NCBI GenBank assembly: GCA_963813975.1
Contig: CAWFAP010000001.1
Location: 806,001-870,000, forward strand
From: RYN-230 sp963813975
Lineage (GTDB): Bacteria; Actinomycetota; Actinomycetes; Streptosporangiales; Streptosporangiaceae
DNA: 64,000 bases
Reading direction: 5' to 3'
The position numbers and the translations under genes were made by a program. This document shows, in pieces, positions 51,911 through 60,011 of this stretch (its first letter is position 1; every line of letters starts with the position of its first letter). The notes under the pieces were generated by a model that saw only the letters and a program-made list of their open reading frames with translations, did no database searches and was not told where the DNA came from.

Positions 51911-52480
51911 CTAGTTGAGGAAGTAGCTGCTGCCCCCGGTCTCGGGGTTGGTGACCTGGGCGATCACCGAGATGACCCCGGCGTGGGCGAAGACGAGCGT
52001 GATGGTGATGTCCCGGCCGCCGTGCATCGGTCCCGCCCCGGTGATCAGCAGGTGGACGCTGTTGGGCACCAGCCGGAGGATGTCGTGGCCGGGGATGCCG
52101 ATTGCCGGGATCGTGTGCATGGTCAGGTTGCCGTGTCCCTTGGCCGCCCGGAACGTGACGTGGCCGCCCACGCTGGTACGCGCGCGGATCAGCCGGTCCG
52201 GACCGCCGTTGTTCCGGATGACCAGGTAAGCGGTGGTCTCGCCCGGAACCGCGGGCTGCGGCACCACGGCCGTCGACAGCTCGATCGCCGGGGCGGCGCT
52301 GGCTTTCGCGTAGCAGCCGGTGAGGCCGGCCGCGGCCAGCACGATCAGGCCCGCAGCCGCGGCCGCGCGGGCGGCCCGGCCGGCCAGCGGCCGCCTGGGC
52401 GTGCCCGGCCCGGGGGTGACCCGTACGGGCCTGCCCCCGGCTGGCCTGCCCGCCTCGGGCAGCAGATCCGGTCCCGGCAT
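51911..52480 (-). CDS. PCu(A)C-type copper chaperone-like lipoprotein
   Basis: 189 residues. The cytoplasmic N-terminal stretch, a hydrophobic segment and the lipobox LTGC (Cys near residue 56) indicate a lipoprotein. The mature domain resembles PCu(A)C (DUF461): AYLVIRNNGGPDRLIRART, GHVTFRAAKGHG and VHLLITGAGPM. The usual metal motif H-x-M...H-x-M is partly changed (HLL instead of H-x-M), so copper binding is uncertain. GAGGAC precedes the ATG. Upstream of the DUF952 gene. Confidence 0.72.
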   Translation of the reverse strand: MPGPDLLPEAGRPAGGRPVRVTPGPGTPRRPLAGRAARAAAAAGLIVLAAAGLTGCYAKASAAPAIELSTAVVPQPAVPGETTAYLVIRNNGGPDRLIRARTSVGGHVTFRAAKGHGNLTMHTIPAIGIPGHDILRLVPNSVHLLITGAGPMHGGRDITITLVFAHAGVISVIAQVTNPETGGSSYFLN

Positions 52481-52525
52481 CGTCCTCGTCCTCGCGTCTG
52501 AAGCGCCACCACGATGCTAGTCGCG

Positions 52526-52558
52526 CTGCCACCCCCGCGGGCCCCGCGGGGGTGGCAG
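52526..52558 (-). terminator. Terminator hairpin after the GT39 gene
   Basis: CTGCCACCCCCGCGG (52526-52540) and CCGCGGGGGTGGCAG (52544-52558), 15-bp perfect stem, 3-nt loop. It starts 18 nt after the stop of the minus-strand glycosyltransferase gene. The same stem length, loop size and stop distance occur at 41947-41979. Confidence 0.85.
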
Positions 52559-52575
52559 GGGGCAGGCCTGCCCGG

Positions 52576-54153
52576 TCAGGAATAGTCGCGGAACGCCGGC
52601 CAGGCCCGGGCCCACGATTCCCGGAGCCCAGTGGCCATGTAGACCGGGGCGCCCTGCTCGTCGTCCGCGATTCCCAGGCCGTTGCCGAACGTGGCGATCC
52701 GCCGGACGTGGCCGAACTCGCGGCGCAGGAAGGACGGGTCCAGGCCGATCACGATCGCCGAGTGGTCCGCGGCGGGCGGGGGGCCCCACAGCCAGAAGTT
52801 GTTGTGGCCGCTGTACGCCGGGGGGAGGCCGAGGGCGGGGCCGTAACGGTCGATCGCCCCCGCCTCACCGTAGTTCCCGGCCAGGAGCGCGGTCCGGGCC
52901 CGCTGCGCGGCGGGCAGCGCGTCGTACTCGCGGGCGATCAGCTGTACCTCCCGGGGCCACGCGATCGTCTCGGCCAGGTCATAGTTGATGTTCTGCAACG
53001 GCACCGTGCGCAGGATGGCGGCGGGCAGCACCGGGATGGCGATGGGCACGGCCACGAGGGTTGCGGCTACCCCGGCGATCAGCGGGCCCCGCCGCCACGG
53101 GCGTCCGGCCGTCCCGGGCCCGGCGAACAGCCAGCGCCCGGCCGGTACCGAGCCGGCCGCGAGCAGGAACGTGTAGGCGCCCCCGGAGTAGTACGCTTTC
53201 CCGCCCAGGATGAACTGCAGCAGGATCGTCAGCGCGACCCCGATCGCGGCCGGCCGGAACCGGCGCCCGGATTCGTGGCGCAGGCACCAGATCAGCCCGG
53301 CCACCCAGATCGGGGTGAGGGCGAAACCGGTGTAGAGCAGCTGCGCTGGCCAGTAGACCGCCCGGTTGTGCCCGGCGGCGGCCTGCAGCACGCGGAACAC
53401 GTCCAGGTTGGGCCAGCCGTGGGCGGCCTGCCAGATGAGGTCCGGGGCGGCGAGCGCTGCTGCGATGACCGCGCCCAGCAGCAGGTAGCGGCTGCGCAGC
53501 AGCCGCCGCGCAGGGGTGACGGCGAACCCGGCCACCAGCGCAGCAGCCAGGAGCCAGATGGTCCACTTGGCCTCGGCCGCGACGCCCGTGCTCAGGCCGA
53601 TGGCCAGCCACCACCGGGGGTCGCCGCTGTCCAGCAACCGCAGCACGAGGTAGAGCAGCGCGGCCCAGGCCACGAAGTCGGGCGTGGTCGTGCTCATCAG
53701 GTGCATGGCCCCCAGGAACTCGGCGCAGCTGGCCACGCACAGCGCGGCCAGCACCTGCCCGGCCCGTCCCGCGCCCATGATGCGGCTCATGCCCGCGGTG
53801 AGCAGCACCAGGGCGCTGAGTCCGAGCGCGGGCAGCACCCGCAGCCCGGCCAGCGAGTTGGCGAACAGCAGCGAGGACAGGCGGGCGGCCAGCGGGGTGA
53901 GCGGCGGCTGATCCACGTACCCGAAGGCCGGATGCCGCCCGGCTTCCAGGAAGTACAGCTCGTCGCGGTGGTATCCGTACCGGGCGCTCACCGCCATCTC
54001 GAGCGCGAAAGCCAGGACGGCGACGAGAATGACGCCCAGCCGTGGGCTGCGGCGCGCGCGGGCCAGCAGGCCCGCTGACTGTGGTGCGGTGCCCGGCCGG
54101 GTCAGCTCGGGCCGGCCCGGGAGTGTGCCCCCGGTGAGCGAGTTCTGCTGCAT
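52576..54153 (-). CDS. Glycosyltransferase family 39 (ArnT/PMT-like) membrane protein
   Basis: 525 residues from ATG 54153. About 10-12 membrane segments. GT39 signatures in the first external loop: YGYHRDELYFLEAGR (catalytic Asp-Glu), followed by GYVDQPPLTPLAARL. A C-terminal external domain of about 120 residues follows the last helix. Such enzymes transfer a sugar from a polyprenyl-phosphate donor to an acceptor on the outer membrane face. The acceptor is unknown. Divergent from the two-component system. Confidence 0.88.
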   Translation of the reverse strand: MQQNSLTGGTLPGRPELTRPGTAPQSAGLLARARRSPRLGVILVAVLAFALEMAVSARYGYHRDELYFLEAGRHPAFGYVDQPPLTPLAARLSSLLFANSLAGLRVLPALGLSALVLLTAGMSRIMGAGRAGQVLAALCVASCAEFLGAMHLMSTTTPDFVAWAALLYLVLRLLDSGDPRWWLAIGLSTGVAAEAKWTIWLLAAALVAGFAVTPARRLLRSRYLLLGAVIAAALAAPDLIWQAAHGWPNLDVFRVLQAAAGHNRAVYWPAQLLYTGFALTPIWVAGLIWCLRHESGRRFRPAAIGVALTILLQFILGGKAYYSGGAYTFLLAAGSVPAGRWLFAGPGTAGRPWRRGPLIAGVAATLVAVPIAIPVLPAAILRTVPLQNINYDLAETIAWPREVQLIAREYDALPAAQRARTALLAGNYGEAGAIDRYGPALGLPPAYSGHNNFWLWGPPPAADHSAIVIGLDPSFLRREFGHVRRIATFGNGLGIADDEQGAPVYMATGLRESWARAWPAFRDYS

Positions 54154-54320
54154 GCCAGCATCGTGTCCCGCGGGCCGTCCGGCCGGCATCGGCCCGTGGG
54201 TAGATTTCCCCGGCTCCGCAGCCCGGCTGAGCCGGCGCATGGACGCTGTCCCTCCTCCGCCAGGAGAGGGAGCGGTCCGGCTCCGCCGCCGGGAGGATGC
54301 CTGCCGGCGTCCCCGCGCCA

Positions 54321-54326
54321 TACCAT
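54321..54326 (+). promoter_or_regulatory. Probable -10 element of the sensor kinase gene (leaderless)
   Basis: TACCAT sits 6 nt before the GTG at 54333. The upstream ATG at 54297 has a GGGAGG directly abutting it (no spacer), so the leaderless GTG is the better start. Confidence 0.45.
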
Positions 54327-54332
54327 CAGGTC

Positions 54333-55673
54333 GTGAAGAGGCTGATGGCCCGGGCGGCCGCGCTGCCGCCGCGGACCCAGGACCTCGCCCTGGCGCTGGC
54401 CCTGGTCGTCGTCAACGTCGGCTCGGTGCTGCCCTACCGCTCGCAGATGCACCCGTTCTGGGTCGCGCTGCTGCTGGTCATCGCCCAGGCCGTGCCGCTC
54501 ACGTGGCGCCGGACCTGGCCGTTCACCGTGCTGATCCTGGCCGGGGTGCCGCGCATCCTCTACGACCAGCTCGGCTTCGGCTACGCCCCCATCCCGCTGG
54601 CCAGCACGATCGCGTTCTACACCGCCATGGTGCACTGCCGCCCTGCGGTCCGCCGCCTGGTCATCGTCCTGGCCGTGATCGGCACCACCCAGTCCCAGGT
54701 GGCGCCGGGGCACAACCAGCCCTACGACGCGATCGTGTCCGTGCTCACCACCCTGACCGCCTGGCTGGCGGCCGTGCTCGTCCGGACCCGGCAGGCCTAC
54801 GTCGAGGAGGTGGAGAGCCGGGCGGTCCGGGCCGAGACGGAGCGCGACGACGAGGCGGCGCGGGCCGCGGCCGCGGAACGCACCCGGATCGCCCGCGAAC
54901 TGCACGACGTGGTGGCGCACCACGTCAGCCTGATGGCCGTGCAGGCGGAGGCGGCCACCTCGCTGCTGCCCGGGCGCCCCGCCGAGGCCGCGCAGTCGGT
55001 GGAGGTGATAGCGGCCACGGCGCGCCAGGCACTGACCGAGCTGCGCCGGCTGCTGGGGGTGCTGCGCGGGCCGGCTGATCAGCTGGAGACCGCGCCCTCA
55101 GTGTCGCTCGCGGACCTGGAGGCCCTGCTCGGCCAGGTGCGCGGGGCCGGGCTCGCCGTGGACCTGACCGTGCAGGGCACGCCGGGCCCGCTGGCCCCCA
55201 GCGTCGATCTCACCGCGTACCGGATCATCCAGGAGGCGCTGACGAACACGGTCCGGCACGCGAACGCCACCCGGGCCGCGGTCACCCTGTGCTACGAACC
55301 CGGCTTCGTCACGGTGAGCGTGACCGATTCCCGGCAGGACCGGGCTACGGTCCCGGCCGTGAACGGGAGAGTGAACCGCGCGGCGAACGGGCCGGCCACC
55401 AGGAGCCCAGGTAACGGGAGCCCGGTCACCGCGAGCCCGGTCACCGGGAGCGCGGTCAACGGCAGCCCCGGGCCCGGGCCCCCGGTGAGGGGAGTGCCGG
55501 CGCGCGGGACCCCGGGTGCGGTGCCGGCCGGTGACCAGGCGGAGCTGGTCCGGTCCGGTGGCTTCGGCCTGGCCGGCATCGCGGAACGGGTCGCCTCCTG
55601 CGGCGGCAGCCTCTCGGTGGGCCCCACCGACGCCGGGGGCTTCGCGGTCACCGCCCGGCTCCCGGCCCAGTGA
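54333..55673 (+). CDS. Sensor histidine kinase (NarL-type) with a disordered insertion in the ATPase domain
   Basis: 446 residues from GTG 54333. Four to five membrane segments at the N-terminus; HisKA_3 dimerisation motif RIARELHDVVAHHVSLM with the phosphorylated His in ELHD; and a HATPase_c N-box TNTVRHANA. The expected G1 box (D-x-G-x-G) is degenerate (VTDSRQD). Between it and G2 (GGFGLAGIAERV) lies an insertion of about 70 residues rich in N-G-S-P-V-T and Pro/Gly (about 336-406), an unusual place for low complexity. A response regulator follows with a 4-bp overlap. Confidence 0.9.
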   Translation: MKRLMARAAALPPRTQDLALALALVVVNVGSVLPYRSQMHPFWVALLLVIAQAVPLTWRRTWPFTVLILAGVPRILYDQLGFGYAPIPLASTIAFYTAMVHCRPAVRRLVIVLAVIGTTQSQVAPGHNQPYDAIVSVLTTLTAWLAAVLVRTRQAYVEEVESRAVRAETERDDEAARAAAAERTRIARELHDVVAHHVSLMAVQAEAATSLLPGRPAEAAQSVEVIAATARQALTELRRLLGVLRGPADQLETAPSVSLADLEALLGQVRGAGLAVDLTVQGTPGPLAPSVDLTAYRIIQEALTNTVRHANATRAAVTLCYEPGFVTVSVTDSRQDRATVPAVNGRVNRAANGPATRSPGNGSPVTASPVTGSAVNGSPGPGPPVRGVPARGTPGAVPAGDQAELVRSGGFGLAGIAERVASCGGSLSVGPTDAGGFAVTARLPAQ

Positions 55674-56413
55674 GCGCAGTGAGAACCCCAGAGGACAAAG
55701 TGAACACGGGTACCACGAGCAACGCGGCCGGCCTTCCGGCCCCGATCCGGGTGCTGGTGGCCGACGACCAGGAACTGGTCCGCGCGGGATTCTGCGTGAT
55801 CCTCGAGGCAGCCGACGACATCAGCGTGGTGGGCGAGGCGGCCAACGGCGCCGCCGCGGTGGCCGCGGTCGAGGCGCACCACCCGGACGTGGTGCTGATG
55901 GACATCCGGATGCCGGGGATGGACGGGCTGGAGGCGACCCGGCTGATCACCCAGGGCGGCCCGGAGGCGGGCCCGAGGGTGGTCATGCTGACCACGTTCG
56001 ATCTCGACGACTACGTGTACGAGGCGCTCCGTTCCGGGGCGAGCGGGTTCCTGCTCAAGGACGCGCCGCGGGCCGACCTGATCGCCGCGGTCCGGGCCGC
56101 GGCGGCCGGCAACGGGCTGCTCGCGCCCTCGGTGACCCGGCTGCTTATCGAGTCCTTCGCGCGCCGCCCGGCCGCGGCCGTACCCGCGCCTTCCCGGCTG
56201 GCCTCCCTAACCGCCCGGGAACGGGACATCCTGCTCCTGGTCGCGCGAGGGCACAGCAACGCGCAGATCGCCCGGGAGCTGTTCGTCGGCGAGGCCACGG
56301 TCAAAACTCACATGGGGCACCTGCTGGCCAAGCTCGGGCTGCACGACCGGGTTCAGGCCGTGATCCTGGCCTACGAGACCGGGCTCGTGGTTCCCGGCGA
56401 CCTGGCGGACTGA
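55670..56413 (+). CDS. Response regulator, NarL/FixJ family
   Basis: 247 residues. Receiver domain about 25-145 (VLVADDQELVRAGF with the Asp pair, phosphoacceptor Asp in VVLMDIRMPGMDG, Lys in GFLLKDAP) and a LuxR-type HTH at about 185-245 (LTARERDILLLVARGHSNAQIARELFVGEATVKTHMGHLLAKLG). Partner of the upstream kinase; the GTG start overlaps the kinase stop as GTGA. Targets unknown; the GT39 gene is divergent and could be one. Confidence 0.95.
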   Translation: MSAVRTPEDKVNTGTTSNAAGLPAPIRVLVADDQELVRAGFCVILEAADDISVVGEAANGAAAVAAVEAHHPDVVLMDIRMPGMDGLEATRLITQGGPEAGPRVVMLTTFDLDDYVYEALRSGASGFLLKDAPRADLIAAVRAAAAGNGLLAPSVTRLLIESFARRPAAAVPAPSRLASLTARERDILLLVARGHSNAQIARELFVGEATVKTHMGHLLAKLGLHDRVQAVILAYETGLVVPGDLAD

Positions 56414-56491
56414 CGCCCGGGGGCCCGGCTCCCGCCGCAGGCTGGCTTCGCGCGCACCGCGCGGGCCGCCCTCTCATCTGGGCGGAGGGCG

Positions 56492-57470
56492 TCAGGCCAG
56501 GCTCAGCCGCCAGTTCTGCCCGACCAGGTCGTGCCCGAAGCTGTGGTGCGGATCCGAATCCACCAGCTCGAAACCGAACCGCTGGTAGATGCGGCGCGCC
56601 GCGGCGAGTATGTCGTTGGTCCACAGCACGATCTCCGGGTAACCCGCCCGGCGGGCGAAAGCCAGGCACTCGGCCACCAGGCGCTCGCCCAGGCCCAGGC
56701 CCCGGGCGGCCGGGTCGACCAGCAGCAACCGCAGCTGGGCCGTGCTGTCGTCCCTGCGCATGCAGAACACGCAGCCGGCCAGGCGTGCCGTCCAGTTCCG
56801 CGATCCAGCCCGCCTCCCGGGGATCGGCCCGGGCCGCGTAGTCGGCCATGATCCGGGCCACCAGCGCCTCGTAGCTGGCGTCCCAGCCGTACTCCTGCGC
56901 GTAGAGCTCGCCGTTGCGCTGCACCACCCAGCCGAGATCGCCAGGCCGCGGGGACCGCAGCACGAAGGTCGCCGGGCGGTTCCGCGGTTCAGCGATCTCC
57001 TGGATGGTGGCCATCGCCGCAGTCAGCCGCTGCTGCTCAGCCTCGGTGAGCTGATCGAGCAGCTCACCGATCTGCTCCCCGGATCGCAGGTCGAGGCCGC
57101 GGAAGGCGTGCTCCCCGGCGCTGGTCAGCGCGATCACCCGGCGCCGGGCGTCGGTGTCCGAGCGCCGCCGGGTGATCAGGCCGTCCGCCTCGAACCGGGC
57201 CAGGATCCGGCTCAGGTACCCGGCGTCGATGTCGAGGGAGCGGCGCAGCGCGCTGATCTCGCTCTCGCCGCGCCCGCTCTCCCCGCTCTGGGCCAGCTCG
57301 AACAGCACCCGGGCCTCAGTAAGCGAGTAAGGGGAGTCGAGGTAGCCGCCGCGGAGCAGGCCGATCATGTTCGTGTAGACGCGGTTGAACTCACGCACCG
57401 CCCGGACCCGCCCGTCGCGCACCGTCCCGGCACCGGAGATACCTGACGGAGGCAAGGAAGTCTTTGACAT
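56492..57470 (-). pseudogene. MarR-GNAT bifunctional gene interrupted by a +1 frameshift
   Basis: One gene in two frames. ATG 57470 opens a MarR-type HTH (LTEARVLFELAQ ... LDIDAGYLSRILARFEADGLI ... DARRRVIALTSAG) followed by the start of a GNAT domain, ending AELDG. The rest of the GNAT domain (CVFCMRRDDSTAQLRLLLVD, ARGLGLGERLV, WTNDILAAARRIYQRFGFE) lies in another frame from about 56780 to 56492. Removing one C at 56782-56783 fuses them into about 325 residues, the normal size of the family. So either a genuine frameshift or a sequence error. The family modifies small molecules and autoregulates. Confidence 0.88.
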
Positions 57471-57477
57471 AGTCAAA
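57463..57477. promoter_or_regulatory. Palindromic operator over the MarR-GNAT start
   Basis: TTTGAC-ATA-GTCAAA, perfect 6-bp arms with a 3-nt spacer, covering the ATG at 57470. Position and symmetry suggest autoregulation by the MarR domain encoded here. Its sequence differs from the TTGAGT boxes at 44.3 kb, so the two MarR proteins have different specificities. Confidence 0.75.
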
Positions 57478-57560
57478 TAATTGCGCACGGGCGGCCGCGG
57501 ATCAACCCGTCACGTGGAAATGGTCCAGGCGGGCCGCCGGAGTGGAGGACCGCCGGGCGG

Positions 57561-59093
57561 TCAGCCGCGGTCGAGGACCGTGCCGAGCAGGCCGAGCGGC
57601 GGGGAGCCGAGTTCCATCAGGGCGGTGTGGAAGCGCAGCAGCGTGAAGCCGTTGCCCCACTGCTTGCGGGCCTGCTCCCGCAGGCCCATGATCTCGAGCT
57701 TGCCCCACGTGTAGCGCCCGTAGGTCGGGTCGAACGTGGCGCGCCGGGCCTCCGACAGGGCCGCGGGCCCAGCCAGGTGCGTGTCGGCCTCGAACCGGCG
57801 GGCACCTTCCTCGACGCTCATGCCCGCGGTGTGCACCCCGATCGCGCAGGCCAGCCGGGTCACCCGGACCAGGGCTTCCAGCCACACCCCCACCGCGAAC
57901 CGGGGGTCGTCGCCGCGGAAGCCCTCCTCGACGCACAACTCCTCGGCGTAATGCGCCCAGCCCTCCAGGAACGCCGCCGAGTGCAGGGTCGGGCGGACCG
58001 GCCCCGCCGCCCGGCGCAGCGCGCGGCCGTGCGAGAAGTGTCCCGGCGCGACCTCGTGCACCACGATGCCGGGCAGCGTGGTGTCGCTGAACACCTCCAG
58101 CCATTCCTCCTGCTCGCGCTGCGGCCAGCCGGGGTCGGGCGGGGTCACGTAGAACCAGGAAGGCCCCTCCGGCTCGCCGGGCGCGTTCGTGGAGATCATG
58201 GCCATGGCCCAGCGCCGCGATTCCGGCGCGGGCCCGACCAGGCAGACGCCGTCGTGGTAGGGCATCAGGTTCCGGTCCCGGGTGAACGCGATCGCCTGCT
58301 CGGTGCCGCGCTGGGCCGCTGCGATCACCCCGGCCGGTCCCGGATGATCGCGGACCAGGTCCCGGCACAGCTCCAGCGGCGGCCGGCTGGCGTCGATCCG
58401 GGCACAGTCCTCGGCCAGCCGGTTCAGCAGCCGGTCCCGCTCCGCGTCGGCCCGCCCCGCCAGGACGCCGAGATCGACGTCCATGTCCTCGGACGCGCTC
58501 ATCAGGCTGCGCAGCCCGGCCGCGCCCAGCGCGGGATCGGGGTCCCCGTCCGTGGCAGCCAGCTCAACGTGCGTCACGAGGCGGGTGTGCGCCGCGATGG
58601 CCCTCGCCGCCACGTCCGGCGGGGCGCTCATCGGGATGCCCGCGGCCAGGCCGCGGATGCCGGAGACCAGCGCGCCCGCCACCGGGGCACTCACCAGGTC
58701 CAGCGAGGCCAGAGCCGCGTCCACCGCCTCCGGCCACAGGGCCAGATGCTGCAGCCGGGCCCGCTCGCGCTCCTCTGCCGGCGCGTACTCGCGGTCGTAG
58801 CAGGCCAGGTCCATCTCGGCGAGGTGCGCCAGCGGGTTGCGCCGGTGCAATTCCAGTTCGCCGCAGGCCACCTGGGCCCGCCGTTCGAACGCGGCCAGAT
58901 GGGACTCGTCGTGCGGATCGTCCAGCCGGCCGCCCGACGCGGCCGCCTCGGCCAGCCGGCCCAGGCCGTCCCGCACCCCGCCGGGGGATAGGTCCTGGAT
59001 CTTGCCGTCATACTCGTGGCGTCCGCTGTACTCGCGCACCTCGGCGACGTCGAGGTCACAGACCGCCCGGATCCGCGGGGGAAGGTCATTCAT
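57561..59093 (-). CDS. DUF885 family protein (zinc-peptidase-like)
   Basis: 510 residues from ATG 59093. C-terminal motifs typical of DUF885: VVHEVAPGHFSHG (His-Glu and second His), EGWAHYAEEL, and YGRYTWGKLEIMGLREQA near the end. The family has the thermolysin/M32-like helical architecture, and the HE...H residues could bind zinc, but most members are uncharacterised. TAGCGT on the minus strand is 7 nt before the ATG, so it is probably leaderless. Confidence 0.85.
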   Translation of the reverse strand: MNDLPPRIRAVCDLDVAEVREYSGRHEYDGKIQDLSPGGVRDGLGRLAEAAASGGRLDDPHDESHLAAFERRAQVACGELELHRRNPLAHLAEMDLACYDREYAPAEERERARLQHLALWPEAVDAALASLDLVSAPVAGALVSGIRGLAAGIPMSAPPDVAARAIAAHTRLVTHVELAATDGDPDPALGAAGLRSLMSASEDMDVDLGVLAGRADAERDRLLNRLAEDCARIDASRPPLELCRDLVRDHPGPAGVIAAAQRGTEQAIAFTRDRNLMPYHDGVCLVGPAPESRRWAMAMISTNAPGEPEGPSWFYVTPPDPGWPQREQEEWLEVFSDTTLPGIVVHEVAPGHFSHGRALRRAAGPVRPTLHSAAFLEGWAHYAEELCVEEGFRGDDPRFAVGVWLEALVRVTRLACAIGVHTAGMSVEEGARRFEADTHLAGPAALSEARRATFDPTYGRYTWGKLEIMGLREQARKQWGNGFTLLRFHTALMELGSPPLGLLGTVLDRG

Positions 59094-59100
59094 GACCCTG

Positions 59101-59106
59101 ACGCTA
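59101..59106 (-). promoter_or_regulatory. Probable -10 element of the DUF885 gene (leaderless)
   Basis: On the minus strand, TAGCGT lies 7 nt upstream of the ATG at 59093, with no Shine-Dalgarno sequence. Confidence 0.4.
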
Positions 59107-59143
59107 CCGGGCCGGCCGGCCGGCGGGCGGCGGGGCCGCCCGT

Positions 59144-59821
59144 TCACAGACCCTGGCCGGGCTGGCCTGCACCGCCCTTCACCGCGTCCACGCTGAGCGG
59201 GCTGCCGAGCTTCGCCGGAAGCTTCGCGGAGCACGTCAGCGCGGAGAACTTGACGTACAGCGCGGTGAACTGGCCCGGCGGGAACACCTTGAGCCAGTGC
59301 GCGGTGACCGGCTGGCAGGTGGACTTGCTGTAGTTCATCGCGTCAACGACCTGGAGCGTCGCGTGCACGGTCCCGCCCGGGGACAGGGTGACCGTGCTCG
59401 GCCCGACCGCGGGGTTGCGGGACGCGGGCTCGCCGATCTGGCCGCCGGATGGCCCGGTCACGAACGAGACGCCCGGATAGCCGTACAGGTAGCACGGGCT
59501 CTTGGACGTATTGGTGAAGTTCAGCGGGTAGTAGGTGCTGCCGGCGGCCGCGCCGCCCGGGCTGGCATCCACGGTCGCGGAGAGGCTGGCCGTTGAGCAC
59601 GCCGGGGCCGAGGGCGTGCTGGGCGGCGTCGCCGGGGCCGTCGTCACGGCGGTGGACGGAACGCTCGACGGCGTGGCGGCCGCCGTAGTGGCGGCCGGGG
59701 ACGCGGGGCTTGCGGCGGAGCTGCTGGTACTGGTCGATCCGCAGGCCGCCGCGAGGGCCCCGGTGCACAGCAGGGCGGCTGCGGCGCTGACTCTCCGGGC
59801 GGCGCGGGCGGATGGTGTCAT
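59144..59821 (-). CDS. DUF4232 domain-containing lipoprotein
   Basis: 225 residues. Lipoprotein signal with the lipobox LAAAC (Cys about residue 27), a Thr/Ser/Pro-rich linker (28-70), then a DUF4232 beta-sandwich (about 75-220) with CYLYGYPGVSF, GGTVHATLQVV and two Cys pairs. Surface-exposed, function unknown; common in actinobacteria. ATG 59821 follows AAGGGA. Confidence 0.88.
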   Translation of the reverse strand: MTPSARAARRVSAAAALLCTGALAAACGSTSTSSSAASPASPAATTAAATPSSVPSTAVTTAPATPPSTPSAPACSTASLSATVDASPGGAAAGSTYYPLNFTNTSKSPCYLYGYPGVSFVTGPSGGQIGEPASRNPAVGPSTVTLSPGGTVHATLQVVDAMNYSKSTCQPVTAHWLKVFPPGQFTALYVKFSALTCSAKLPAKLGSPLSVDAVKGGAGQPGQGL

Positions 59822-60011
59822 CGGCGGTTTCCCTTGTCGCGGAGGGGCCGCTAGCCGTGCCCCTGGGTGTCCTGACTCTTACGACGCAGCATGCGGCGCG
59901 CCGGTTGCGCCAGGCCCGTGGTTGCCCGCCCCGGGCCGCCGGGCGATTATGGCAGCGGAATTCCCGTCCCGTCCCCGGCCACGCCGCCGGCCAGCGCCGT
60001 CAGGAGAGCTG

